NCBI RefSeq assembly: GCF_025291715.1
Contig: NZ_JAMBIZ010000033.1
Span: 1-39,958 of the forward strand
Length of the DNA stretch: 39,958 nt
From: Metasolibacillus sp.
GTDB taxonomy: Bacteria; Bacillota; Bacilli; Bacillales_A; Planococcaceae
Direction of reading: 5' to 3'
This document shows, piece by piece, positions 31,672 to 39,958 of this stretch (the stretch's first letter is position 1; every line of letters starts with the position of its first letter). The translations under genes and the position numbers were made by a program. Under the pieces are notes generated by a model. It was not told where the DNA came from. It saw nothing but the letters and a program-made list of their open reading frames with translations, and searched no databases.

Positions 31672-32610
31672 TTATAGTAAATTTTTAATTTCCTCATAGC
31701 GTGGTAATGCTGTTAAGGCACCTGGCTTCGTCGCCGCTAATGCACCTAGCTTGTTACCAAAAGCAACACATGCAGTTATTTCCTCGACTGTCGTTGGCAA
31801 ACCATTATAATGCACATAGCGCAATACCCCTGCCATAAATGCGTCGCCTGCACCTGTTGTATCGACTGCTGTTACCTTTTCAGCAGGTACATGAATTGTT
31901 TCACCATTTAAAATTGCATAAGAGCCTTCTGCCCCTACTGTAATTAAAACGATTGGTACAAGCAATGCATCAAGTGCCGCAATGCCTTCTTCAATTGTTG
32001 CTGTTTGCGTTAAGAAAAATAGCTCCTCATCTGTTAGCTTTAAAATATCTGCATCCTCAAAAAAGCGTGTAATCGTCTCACGGCAAATTTTCTCGCTATG
32101 CCAACGTAATGGACGAATATTTGCGTCTATTGCAATAATTGTGCCATGCTCCTTTGCTAGCTCCACTGCTGCCACTGTCGTTGCAAGTGCGGTTGGATGA
32201 AACATCGTTCCTGAGCACACATTAAAAATAGAAGCACGTTTAAACGCTTCTAGCTGTAACTGCACATCTTCTACTTGTAAATCAGGCGTTTCATCTATAT
32301 AATCTCTAAAAATGCGTTCACCATCTGCTGTTAAATCGACATACACACCACTCACGCGCTTTTCTGGTACGTAAACAGCATAATCTAAATTAACGCCTTC
32401 ATTCGTTATCTCATTGCGAACAAATTCAGATGTCTCATCATCACCTGTAATTGTAATTAAAGCGGACGGGGCACCAATGCGGCTAATTCCTGCTGCTACA
32501 TTAATTGTTGCGCCACCTAAATATTTTGTAAATGTTGTATTGCTTATATCATCTGCAATATAATCAACAAATGCATCTCCATAAATAAGAATAAAATCTT
32601 TATTTGCCAA
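31672..32610 (-). CDS. PfkB-family carbohydrate kinase (fructokinase-like)
   Basis: A 312-aa sugar kinase with the N-terminal YLGGATINVAAGISRIG substrate motif and the C-terminal PfkB signature DTTGAGDAFMAGV containing the catalytic Asp. It phosphorylates a sugar, perhaps fructose or a related ketose; specificity is not readable. It starts at TTG 32610, 7 nt after GGAGGT; an ATG at 32628 overlaps that site. Paired with the phosphatase-like gene downstream. Confidence 0.87.
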   Translation of the reverse strand: MANKDFILIYGDAFVDYIADDISNTTFTKYLGGATINVAAGISRIGAPSALITITGDDETSEFVRNEITNEGVNLDYAVYVPEKRVSGVYVDLTADGERIFRDYIDETPDLQVEDVQLQLEAFKRASIFNVCSGTMFHPTALATTVAAVELAKEHGTIIAIDANIRPLRWHSEKICRETITRFFEDADILKLTDEELFFLTQTATIEEGIAALDALLVPIVLITVGAEGSYAILNGETIHVPAEKVTAVDTTGAGDAFMAGVLRYVHYNGLPTTVEEITACVAFGNKLGALAATKPGALTALPRYEEIKNLL

Positions 32611-32749
32611 CCTTCTAACCTCCGACATTTTGCTTACTATAGATTACCACGAAAACAGAGCGTCTTTAAAGTATTAAAGTATTTCGATAACTAGAAATCG
32701 CACATAATTTTGTTATACTTCTATGTAGGTAAGAAAGGAAGCGAATACA

Positions 32750-33310
32750 ATGGAAATTACAATTCAACAAGCACAACCAATGGATGCTACACAAATCGCA
32801 CCATTAATTTATGAAGCAATCGGCGATATCGCACATCGTCTAACTGGTGAAACAGAGGAGCAATCTGTACTCACAGCATTAACAGCACTTATCGAACGTA
32901 CAGATAATCGCCATAGCTATTTATACACATATGTTGCTAAACAAGGGGATGCGCTACTTGGCATCGCTGTGCTATATGATGGATTAACAGCCAAAGCATT
33001 GGATGCTAATTTAGCAGCATGGTTATCATCAAAAAACGCCCCTACAAGCATTGATGTAGAAGCACACGATGATGAATTTTATATTGATACAGTGTGTGTC
33101 ACACCAGAGGCACGTGGCTTAGGTATTGGCACAAAACTGTTACAATTTGCGGAGGAGCAAGCTGTCACAAAAGGCTATAAAAAGCTTGCCTTAAATGTAG
33201 AGCTAGAAAAAGAGAAGGCACGTGCTTTATATGAGCGCCTTGGCTTTACAATTACAGAGCCGTGGACAATTATTAATGAGCCATTCCACCATATGGTCAA
33301 GGAGCTGTAA
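32750..33310 (+). CDS. GNAT family N-acetyltransferase
   Basis: A 186-aa acetyltransferase with the acetyl-CoA loop EARGLGIGTKLL (R/Q-x-x-G-x-G/A), a preceding FYIDTVCVTP strand, and the C-terminal ARALYERLGF segment. AAAGGAAG lies upstream of the ATG. Its stop (33308-33310) directly abuts the start of the transporter gene, so the two form an operon. Substrate unknown. Confidence 0.88.
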   Translation: MEITIQQAQPMDATQIAPLIYEAIGDIAHRLTGETEEQSVLTALTALIERTDNRHSYLYTYVAKQGDALLGIAVLYDGLTAKALDANLAAWLSSKNAPTSIDVEAHDDEFYIDTVCVTPEARGLGIGTKLLQFAEEQAVTKGYKKLALNVELEKEKARALYERLGFTITEPWTIINEPFHHMVKEL

Positions 33311-34213
33311 ATGAAAAATCTCATTTTCCCCTTATTAATTGTCATTGCATCAAGTAGCTACGGGATTTTATCGACGATTGTTAAGGTTGCTATGCAGCAT
33401 GGATTTACTTCCGCAGAAGCTGTTACAGCTCAATATATGGTTGGTTTTTTCCTGGCCCTTGTACTATTTATCGTCACACAGCGTTCATTGCCAAGGCTGA
33501 ATAAATCTGGCGTTATCATTTTAACGCTTGCTGGTATATTAACTGCTGCAACAGGCACTATTTACGGACAATCGTTAAATTATTTGCCCGCCTCACTTGC
33601 AGTCGTTATGCTCTTCCAATTTACATGGATTGGGCTGTTTATAGACTGCGCCTTGCATAAACGTTTACCGAGTCGAGCTGAAACGATTTCGTTAATCTTT
33701 TTAATAGTGGGCACTATTTTTGCAGCTGGTGTTGTTGATGTCGATTTATCTGCTATTGCTTGGCAAGGCTGGGCACTTGGCTTGCTATCTGCCTTAACGT
33801 TTGCGTTATTTATTCAAATCAATTCCCGCCAAGTAGAAGGTATCACAACGATTTCACGTACGTTCTTTGTATCGTTAGTGGCAGTAATTGTTATTAGCAT
33901 TATACTGACGCCTGAAATTTTATGGAATGGTCAACTATTCGGTGCTGGACTTTGGAAATTCGGCTTAGCGCTTGGATTGTTCGGCATCATTTTACCGATT
34001 TTATTATTTTCTATCGCTGTACCGAAAGTAGGAGGCAGCCTCGCATCTATTTTAAGTGCGATGGAGCTACCAGTGGCTATTTTAGCCTCAATGCTTGTAT
34101 TGAAAGAAGCGTTATCTACATTGCAATTTTTCGGTATCGCTCTCGTTCTAATTGGAATGGTTTTACCTTCTTATATATCAATGAGAAGAGCGGAAAAGAT
34201 ATCGCAAGGTTAA
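33311..34213 (+). CDS. EamA/DMT-family transporter
   Basis: A 300-aa protein of ten predicted helices in two EamA halves (first around SSYGILSTIVKVAM, second around GWALGLLSALTFALFIQINSRQ), typical of the 10-TMS drug/metabolite exporters. It starts on the base after the acetyltransferase stop, and an upstream GGAG within that gene can serve as the ribosome site. Substrate unknown; acetylation followed by export of the same compound is one possible link. Confidence 0.88.
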   Translation: MKNLIFPLLIVIASSSYGILSTIVKVAMQHGFTSAEAVTAQYMVGFFLALVLFIVTQRSLPRLNKSGVIILTLAGILTAATGTIYGQSLNYLPASLAVVMLFQFTWIGLFIDCALHKRLPSRAETISLIFLIVGTIFAAGVVDVDLSAIAWQGWALGLLSALTFALFIQINSRQVEGITTISRTFFVSLVAVIVISIILTPEILWNGQLFGAGLWKFGLALGLFGIILPILLFSIAVPKVGGSLASILSAMELPVAILASMLVLKEALSTLQFFGIALVLIGMVLPSYISMRRAEKISQG

Positions 34214-34222
34214 ATAGTTAAA

Positions 34223-34255
34223 GCTGTCCGAAAAAGTATCATCTTTTCGGACAGC
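34223..34255. terminator. Terminator hairpin, GCTGTC family
   Basis: GCTGTCCGAAAA and TTTTCGGACAGC form a perfect 12-bp stem between the convergent EamA and helicase genes. T tracts are weak on both sides. Confidence 0.65.
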
Positions 34256-34259
34256 CCCC

Positions 34260-37200
34260 CTATTCAATCATCAAAATATCTTTAATTTCTCGCTCGCTTA
34301 ACATCGTTAAATTTTCATTATCTGATTCGATAACTGCTTGAATCAAATTTTTCTTTTTTTCCTGTAGCTCATTGATTTTCTCTTCAATTGTTCCTTTCGC
34401 AATAAGCTTCATTACTTGCACATTATTTTTTTGCCCCATTCGATAAGCTCGATCCGAAGCCTGCTGTTCAACCGCGGGATTCCACCAAAGATCGTAATGT
34501 ATAACAGTATCTGCTCCAGTAAGATTTAACCCTGTACCACCAGCCTTTAATGAAATAAGGAACACCTCTCTTTCTCCAGCATTAAATCGCTCACAAAGAG
34601 CTACTCTCTCAGCTGCAGCCGTACTACCATCTAAATAGAAATGGACTATCCCTTGACGATTTAACTCCCGCCCAATTAAAGTTAACATCGACGTAAATTG
34701 AGAAAAAATTAGTATACGTCTTTTCGCGCTATAGCATTCCTGAACAATGTTTATAACATGCTCAAATTTAGCGGAGCTTCCTGTATAACCTTCTACAAAC
34801 AAAGCAGGGTGACAGCAAATTTGACGTAAACGTGTAATGCCTGCAAGAATTTTCAGCTTGTTTTGTTGGAATGTCTCCTTGTTTAAATGCTCCAGCGTCT
34901 CAACTTTAAGCTTCGCTAAATAAGCCGCATATAACTTTTTTTGCTCTGGCAATAAATCCGACGTCAGCACTAACTCCATTTTTTCTGGTAATTCAAGTAA
35001 TACCTCTTCCTTTAATCTTCGGAGAATAAAAGGGTTAACTAGCTTTTTGATTGTTTGGTGAGCTAGAGATTTAAACATTTTTCGCTCAGGTAACAATGTT
35101 GGAAAAACAACATTCAAAATTGACCAAAGGTTATCAACAGAATTTTCTATAGGTGTTCCTGTTAGGGCAAATCGATTATCTGCCTTCAGCGCTTTAACAG
35201 CTTTCGCCGTTTTCGAAGCAGGATTTTTAAAAGCCTGTGCCTCATCAAATATAATCGTATGAAAAGATTTTGATTGATAGCTATTCATATCCATGCGTAG
35301 TAAAGAATATGAGACAATGACAACATCGACCTCGGAAATATCCTTTAACAACGCCGCTCTTTGCCCTTTATCTCCCTCTATCAGCTTCACAAGCACCTGT
35401 GGAGAAAACTTAGCTAATTCATTTAGCCAGTTATAAACTAAAGAAGATGGGCACACAACCAGCACTGGTTTATGATGCTGGCGAATTTCAGGTAAAACAG
35501 AAACGATAAACATAATGCTTTGCAACGTTTTCCCTAAGCCCATATCATCTGCTAATATCCCACCAAATTTATAATGTGCTAATGCTTTTAACCATTTAAA
35601 TCCATGTATTTGATACTCTCTAAACGAGGCATTGATACTATCAGGTACCATAAATTCAAGCTTTTCAGGGTGCAGTAAATCGTCCATAATAGCTTGAAGC
35701 GATTTTCCTCTCACTAAAACATTTTCATTAAGGGTGCCCAATTTATAAAAATTTGAAATAAAAGGAACTCGTATTTCCTCTGCCTCTATTTGCTCTAAGG
35801 TGATACCCATATTGTAAAGAAAACGTTGCATTTCTTGAAACGCCTTCGTTTCTAAAGATAACAATGCGCCATTTGTTAAACGATAATATTTTCTTTTCTC
35901 TGTAAGAGCTAATAATATGCTGCGAATTTCATTTTCTGGAATACCATGCATATCAAACTCAAAAATAAGCCAATCTGTTCGTTCATCAACTTCTATTCGA
36001 ATATTTGGAGGGCTGGAATGTTTCACAATTCTCTCTTTCACAGCTGTTGTTGCGTAAACATTAACAAACTTACTTATTTTCGGGACCATATAATGTAAAA
36101 AATCATACTCAGCCTCTTCATTATGCATAAAATAACCGCTCTCGGTTCTAGTGAAAAGCCCCGCCTCCATCAAACTCATAACTTCTAGCTCAAGGGCGTG
36201 GTCGCGATTTAACACACTTTGCCCGTCTTCTAAAGGGTTAATGGTGACATTACCATATTCAAATTCAAGTGCAGCAAGTAATTTATTGTTCACCCTATCT
36301 AAAAATAATTTAGCCTTTGGAGGTATTTGAGGAAAAGCGTTCTTCACATTACTAGCGATTTCAACACTACCTAATTCCATTAAATGAGGAACTACCTTAT
36401 CCAAAAAATATGGCAGCTGTTCCTTTTCAATTTGAAGCTGGTTTTCCTTGCTTTTCGCCAGTGCATACTTTAATTCACTAAGTCGAACACTGTCTTCCTT
36501 TGATAGTTTATAAAAATTATTTTTATACAGCACATAGCTATAAGTATCCATTACAATGATATGCTCTAAATTTTTTATCGTGAAGCGATAATATTGGTCT
36601 AAGTGAAATATTAATGGTAACGTTTGCTTTGATAATATATTTACCCCCTCATAAACAGCCCTATGATGCTCTAACTGGACATATGGAGCTAGATGAAGCA
36701 AATAAAGTAGACTTTCGAACTCTGTAGGTGGGATTAACAGCCAACGCTCATCTATTATCTCTAGCTGCTCGTTTCTCGCTGCCTCAAAATTTTGCAATAT
36801 ATACAATAAACTTTTCAACACATTGGCGTCTTCCTGTGTAAAGCTATGAACCTTTGGATTATATGAAAATACATTTGAAAACGCATAGTCCTCACCTTTA
36901 TCAAGAGCTATTAAAAATCCCCTGAAATTAGTTACTTTATAGGATTGTATATTTGCTGCTATCCCCATTAAATATTGACCATTTTTAAGCATCATGATTT
37001 CACAAGTAAATTGTACAAAGAGCATTGCTCGATTCTCCATATGATATTGGCTACGAATAGGGCGCACAAATGAATTCTCAAATATCTCGAAAACTTCATT
37101 CACTAACTCTGTATTTGACGTAGAAAGAGAAGTTGCTTCCTTTCCTCCGTTTACTTGAATATCATGTAAAAGCACAAGAACCGCCGCTACATGTTGGCAT

Positions 37201-37439
37201 TTTTTATGAAAGGATTCTAATTGTGGGCATGTACATTCTGCATGTATAAACCCATTTTGCCCCTTCTTTATCACTACATGAAATAAGCCATTTCCTTTCA
37301 CACTTGCATTGACTATAGCATCACTCGGATGAAAATTTTTTAGCACAACTTTATTATCTTGAAAATATTTTTTCCCTTTTTTATAAGAGATTTCCCCACA
37401 AATATCTTTTATTTTTTTCGTATTCAAAAAATAATTCAT
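34260..37439 (-). CDS. SWIM zinc-finger SNF2-family helicase
   Basis: A 1059-aa DNA/RNA-dependent ATPase. The SWIM finger is at residues 66-84 (CTCPQ...CQH, the CxC...CxH pattern). A middle region of about 500 residues has no recognised motif. The SNF2 core starts near residue 620, with Walker A LADDMGLGKT (about 630), DEAQ (about 731), TGTPIENS and the C-terminal helicase motifs SLKAGGTGLNLTGAD and QASDRAYRMGQ. Members remodel or translocate on DNA; the biological role here is unknown. ATG 37439 has AAAGGG 6 nt upstream. Transcribed alone. Confidence 0.9.
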   Translation of the reverse strand: MNYFLNTKKIKDICGEISYKKGKKYFQDNKVVLKNFHPSDAIVNASVKGNGLFHVVIKKGQNGFIHAECTCPQLESFHKKCQHVAAVLVLLHDIQVNGGKEATSLSTSNTELVNEVFEIFENSFVRPIRSQYHMENRAMLFVQFTCEIMMLKNGQYLMGIAANIQSYKVTNFRGFLIALDKGEDYAFSNVFSYNPKVHSFTQEDANVLKSLLYILQNFEAARNEQLEIIDERWLLIPPTEFESLLYLLHLAPYVQLEHHRAVYEGVNILSKQTLPLIFHLDQYYRFTIKNLEHIIVMDTYSYVLYKNNFYKLSKEDSVRLSELKYALAKSKENQLQIEKEQLPYFLDKVVPHLMELGSVEIASNVKNAFPQIPPKAKLFLDRVNNKLLAALEFEYGNVTINPLEDGQSVLNRDHALELEVMSLMEAGLFTRTESGYFMHNEEAEYDFLHYMVPKISKFVNVYATTAVKERIVKHSSPPNIRIEVDERTDWLIFEFDMHGIPENEIRSILLALTEKRKYYRLTNGALLSLETKAFQEMQRFLYNMGITLEQIEAEEIRVPFISNFYKLGTLNENVLVRGKSLQAIMDDLLHPEKLEFMVPDSINASFREYQIHGFKWLKALAHYKFGGILADDMGLGKTLQSIMFIVSVLPEIRQHHKPVLVVCPSSLVYNWLNELAKFSPQVLVKLIEGDKGQRAALLKDISEVDVVIVSYSLLRMDMNSYQSKSFHTIIFDEAQAFKNPASKTAKAVKALKADNRFALTGTPIENSVDNLWSILNVVFPTLLPERKMFKSLAHQTIKKLVNPFILRRLKEEVLLELPEKMELVLTSDLLPEQKKLYAAYLAKLKVETLEHLNKETFQQNKLKILAGITRLRQICCHPALFVEGYTGSSAKFEHVINIVQECYSAKRRILIFSQFTSMLTLIGRELNRQGIVHFYLDGSTAAAERVALCERFNAGEREVFLISLKAGGTGLNLTGADTVIHYDLWWNPAVEQQASDRAYRMGQKNNVQVMKLIAKGTIEEKINELQEKKKNLIQAVIESDNENLTMLSEREIKDILMIE

Positions 37440-37490
37440 CAGCAACCCTTTCTGTAATAGTTTCTTCTTTGCTCTCTAATCATACCAAAA

Positions 37491-37521
37491 CTGCCCGAAA
37501 AGATAATATCTTTCCGGGCAG
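37491..37521 (-). terminator. Terminator hairpin, GCTGCC/GCTGTC family
   Basis: CTGCCCGAAAAGAT pairs with ATCTTTCCGGGCAG (one G-U) around a 3-nt loop. On the minus strand GCAGTTTTGG follows, ending the DUF1232 gene transcript. Confidence 0.72.
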
Positions 37522-37528
37522 CCTCTTT

Positions 37529-37909
37529 CTATAGCTCTTCCTCATAGTCATATTTCTCACCAAATGTCTTTTTCAAAAATTGATGTGCCTCTATTTTTGT
37601 ATCATCTGTAATGGAAGAATAAACTTTGGTTAATGCGGCAGTAATCACAAAGACATCATCAGTTAAGCCGACAAATGGTAAAAGATCTGCTACTACATCT
37701 AGTGGTAAAATAAAATAGCCAAGCGCTCCTAAAATAATCAATTTATTTGCCTTTGACATATTCGGACTTTTTAGTGCAAAAAATAATGTGCTTGTGGAAT
37801 GTAATGCAGACATCCCTAGCTTCAAGCCTGTCGATTTTACCTTCGTCAAAAATTTATCATTCGAAAAATGCTTGTCCTTACCAGCAATCATGTCTTCAAA
37901 TTCAGCCAT
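37529..37909 (-). CDS. DUF1232/YkvA family membrane protein
   Basis: A 126-aa protein with the YkvA signature ALGYFILPLDVVADLLPFVGLTDDVFVI, a hydrophobic membrane-associated stretch with conserved Pro/Asp residues, preceded by a charged helical region. Function not established. ATG 37909 has GAAGGAGG upstream; a longer frame from 37984 lacks a site. Divergent from the Sel1-repeat gene, 111 nt apart. Confidence 0.85.
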   Translation of the reverse strand: MAEFEDMIAGKDKHFSNDKFLTKVKSTGLKLGMSALHSTSTLFFALKSPNMSKANKLIILGALGYFILPLDVVADLLPFVGLTDDVFVITAALTKVYSSITDDTKIEAHQFLKKTFGEKYDYEEEL

Positions 37910-38020
37910 ATCCGTTCCTCCTTCTATTTCTACTTGCCTATATTTACGAATTTTTCTTAAAAAAGTTTCAACACTATTATGCATTTCACCCGATAAAAAA
38001 CATAAGAAGGAGTGATGAGC

Positions 38021-39886
38021 GTGTACAAACCTGAAGAGCTTTCGTCTATTTTAAGTGCTATCCCTAGCACACATCAGCCCCTCATACTAGCATTGCAACA
38101 AGCAGCTACAAATGTAAATGATTACCCCTCACGCTCTTTACAGCATTCTAGTGAAGTCTTGACTATTATTGCAAAAGATATATATGAGAAAAAAATGTCA
38201 CAGCCTGTCGTACATGTCGCACTACGTACTTTATTAAAAAATAAACTATTCATATCTAAAATACAGCCAAGTCGCATTTATTTATTAATGAACCTTGTTC
38301 AACAAATGACAACTACACAAACAAGCTCAAAAATCGATGCCAAGGCAGCTCAAATTGTTCTCGATTATATTATAGATATTTGCGAATGGTATTTAAAGGA
38401 ATTAAAAGATGGTGAGGAATTAGCTGCGTCAGCCTTACATCTTAAACAAAATCATGAGGATACAAGCGATAATTTTGAAGCGATGAGACAGTGGTTTTTA
38501 GTGGCAGCGACTGCTGGTGATGCTAGCGCTCAATATAATTTGGGCGTTCTTTACAATCACGGTAAAGGTGTCACTCAAAACTATGAAGAAGCTGTGAAAT
38601 GGTACTCTTTAGCTGCGGCACAACATGAAGCAGATGCACAATATGCATTAGGTGTACTTTACGAATTAGGGCTTGGCATTGAGCAAGATGCCCAAAAAGC
38701 AGCTGAACTTTATCAGTTAGCTGCACAAAGCGGTCATGCAGATGCGCAATATAATTTAGGATCCCTTTATAATCAAGGAAGGGGCGTATCTCAAAACTAT
38801 GTGGAGGCTGCTAAATGGTACGAGCTCGCTGCAAGTCAAGGTAACACGAGTGCGCTCAATAATTTAGGCTTCTTATATCATAATGGCACAGGTGTTGAGC
38901 AAAACTTCCAACAAGCCATCGAGCTATTTTCAAAAGCTGCTGTCGCCGGCGATGCAAGTGCTCAATACAATTTAGGCTATATGTATAGCAAAGGGCGAGG
39001 TGTAACAACTAACTATGCCGAGGCTGCCAAATGGTTTTTAAGTGCTGCATTGCAAAATCATACGAATGCGCAATTTCAGCTTGCTTTATTATATCGTACA
39101 GGAGACGGTGTCGAAAAAAACATTGATGAGGCACTTAAATGGCTTCTCCTTGCAGCCAATGCAAACCATACAAATGCTCAATATACGTTAGGTCTTATGT
39201 ATAAGCTGCAAAATAATGAAAAGCAAGCAATGGACTGGCTATCAAAAGCCGCTGCGAACGAACATATTAGTGCCTGTTACGACTTAGCAATGCTTTATAA
39301 AAAAATCTATAGCGAAAGCCCTCTTATGATGAAATGGCTAAAGCGCGCTGCTATACGTGGTCATGCAGATGCCCAGTTTGAGCTAGGTATGCATTATTTA
39401 CATGAGCTTATCTATACAGAAGCTGCTAAGTGGCTTCAATCAGCTGTTGAGCAGCACCATCTCCAGGCAGAATACGAGCTGGGCTTACTTTATGAGCAAG
39501 GGCTTGGTGTCGAAAAAAATTATGATGAAGCCCGCCACTGTTATCGCCTTGCCGCTGATCAAGGTCATATGCTCGCACAGTATAAATTAGGCAATATTTT
39601 CGATAAAGGGCTTGGCGTTACTGTTGATTACACTGAGGCCGCTAAATGGATCAGCCTTTCTGCCTTTAAAGGGTACCCAAAAGCACAATTCCAGCTCGCA
39701 CAAATGTATGCGAATGGCGAAGGCGTTTCACACGATTACTCCGAAGCAGCCAAATGGTATCGTCGAGCTGCTATAAACGGTCATATTAAAGCACAATTTC
39801 AACTAGGTATGTTATACAAAAAAGGACTTGGCGTTGCGCAAGATTATGCCGAAGCAACATACTGGCTAAAAAAATCTATCCAATAG
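38021..39886 (+). CDS. Large Sel1-like repeat (SLR/TPR) protein
   Basis: A 621-aa soluble protein. The N-terminal 130 residues are helical and unrelated to the repeats. Then come about 13 tandem Sel1-like repeats of about 36 residues (A-QYNLG-LY--G-GV-QNY-EA-KWY--AA), forming a superhelix for protein binding. No signal peptide. Starts are ambiguous: GTG 38012, ATG 38015 and GTG 38021 are all open; 38021 is the one with correct 8-nt spacing from AAGGAG. Such proteins usually act as scaffolds; the partners are unknown. The gene ends where group II intron sequence begins. Confidence 0.88.
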   Translation: MYKPEELSSILSAIPSTHQPLILALQQAATNVNDYPSRSLQHSSEVLTIIAKDIYEKKMSQPVVHVALRTLLKNKLFISKIQPSRIYLLMNLVQQMTTTQTSSKIDAKAAQIVLDYIIDICEWYLKELKDGEELAASALHLKQNHEDTSDNFEAMRQWFLVAATAGDASAQYNLGVLYNHGKGVTQNYEEAVKWYSLAAAQHEADAQYALGVLYELGLGIEQDAQKAAELYQLAAQSGHADAQYNLGSLYNQGRGVSQNYVEAAKWYELAASQGNTSALNNLGFLYHNGTGVEQNFQQAIELFSKAAVAGDASAQYNLGYMYSKGRGVTTNYAEAAKWFLSAALQNHTNAQFQLALLYRTGDGVEKNIDEALKWLLLAANANHTNAQYTLGLMYKLQNNEKQAMDWLSKAAANEHISACYDLAMLYKKIYSESPLMMKWLKRAAIRGHADAQFELGMHYLHELIYTEAAKWLQSAVEQHHLQAEYELGLLYEQGLGVEKNYDEARHCYRLAADQGHMLAQYKLGNIFDKGLGVTVDYTEAAKWISLSAFKGYPKAQFQLAQMYANGEGVSHDYSEAAKWYRRAAINGHIKAQFQLGMLYKKGLGVAQDYAEATYWLKKSIQ

Positions 39887-39958
39887 AGTAGGAGGGAGCG
39901 ATTAACTCCCGTCCTCTCACACCACCGTACGTACGGATCCGTATACGGCGGTTCAATT
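39887..39958 (-). mobile_element. 3' end of a group IIC intron (domains V-VI), cut by the window
   Basis: On the minus strand the 34 nt at 39921-39954 form a helix beginning GAACCGCCGTATACGG and ending TACGGTGGT, with the size, pairing and CGC triad of a class C domain V. It is followed by a helix built from GGGAG and CTCCC (39893-39911), like domain VI, and the expected CCTACT end near 39888. The rest of the intron, and any maturase gene, lies beyond the right edge. Based on recalled consensus, not on a covariance search. Confidence 0.7.

Overview
This window looks like chromosomal DNA of a low-GC Gram-positive of the Bacillales, most like the Planococcaceae (Lysinibacillus/Solibacillus type). 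The reasons are A+T-rich codon use, strong AGGAGG-type ribosome sites with frequent TTG/GTG starts, SigA-type promoters, a yrkD-yrkJ-like sulfur cluster, a seven-gene Mrp antiporter operon and the CsoR-CopZ-CopA set. The genus is inferred from gene content; no rRNA or tRNA gene was seen.

Layout. 1-5.4 kb: CoA-disulfide reductase, a DUF418 membrane protein and a DUF6509 protein (minus); then alaX, a small membrane protein and a TlpA/ResA-type thioredoxin, overlapping (plus). 5.4-9.1 kb: copper module csoR-copZ-copA plus a PCYCGC lipoprotein, with CsoR-like operators upstream of csoR, copA and the lipoprotein. 9.2-10.6 kb: small membrane-anchored protein and an M19 dipeptidase. 10.6-14.9 kb (minus): cstR, DsrE-family protein, two rhodaneses, TusA-rhodanese, rhodanese-persulfide dioxygenase, TusA, TauE exporter. 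This is a hydrogen sulfide/persulfide detoxification operon controlled by a Cys31/Cys60 CstR. 15-19.1 kb: membrane protein, metallophosphoesterase and a YtrA-type GntR-ABC operon. 19.2-20.3 kb: a NERD-domain gene broken by one in-frame TGA, beside a dense DnaA-box cluster. 20.3-26.1 kb: mrpABCDEFG (minus). 26.4-31 kb: KdpD-type USP protein, a divergent secreted protein/DUF4279 pair with interlocked promoters, Fsr-type MFS transporter, DUF421 protein, HEPN-like-CBS protein and a 35-bp hairpin tandem repeat. 31.2-40 kb: PTP-like phosphatase, PfkB kinase, GNAT, EamA transporter, SWIM-SNF2 helicase, DUF1232 protein and a large Sel1-repeat protein. The window ends in what looks like the 3' end of a group IIC intron (minus).

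How the parts work together. Two paralogous CsoR-family regulators sit 9 kb apart. The copper ones have C-H-C ligands and 17-nt operator-like sites; the sulfur one has C-C and 16-nt sites. In the sulfur operon, thiol persulfide can be passed among DsrE/TusA/rhodanese carriers and oxidised by the dioxygenase, and the sulfite exported by TauE. The most interesting non-coding signals are the operator-spacing split, two interlocked promoter pairs (Mrp/USP and secreted protein/DUF4279), the DnaA-box cluster and the hairpin array.
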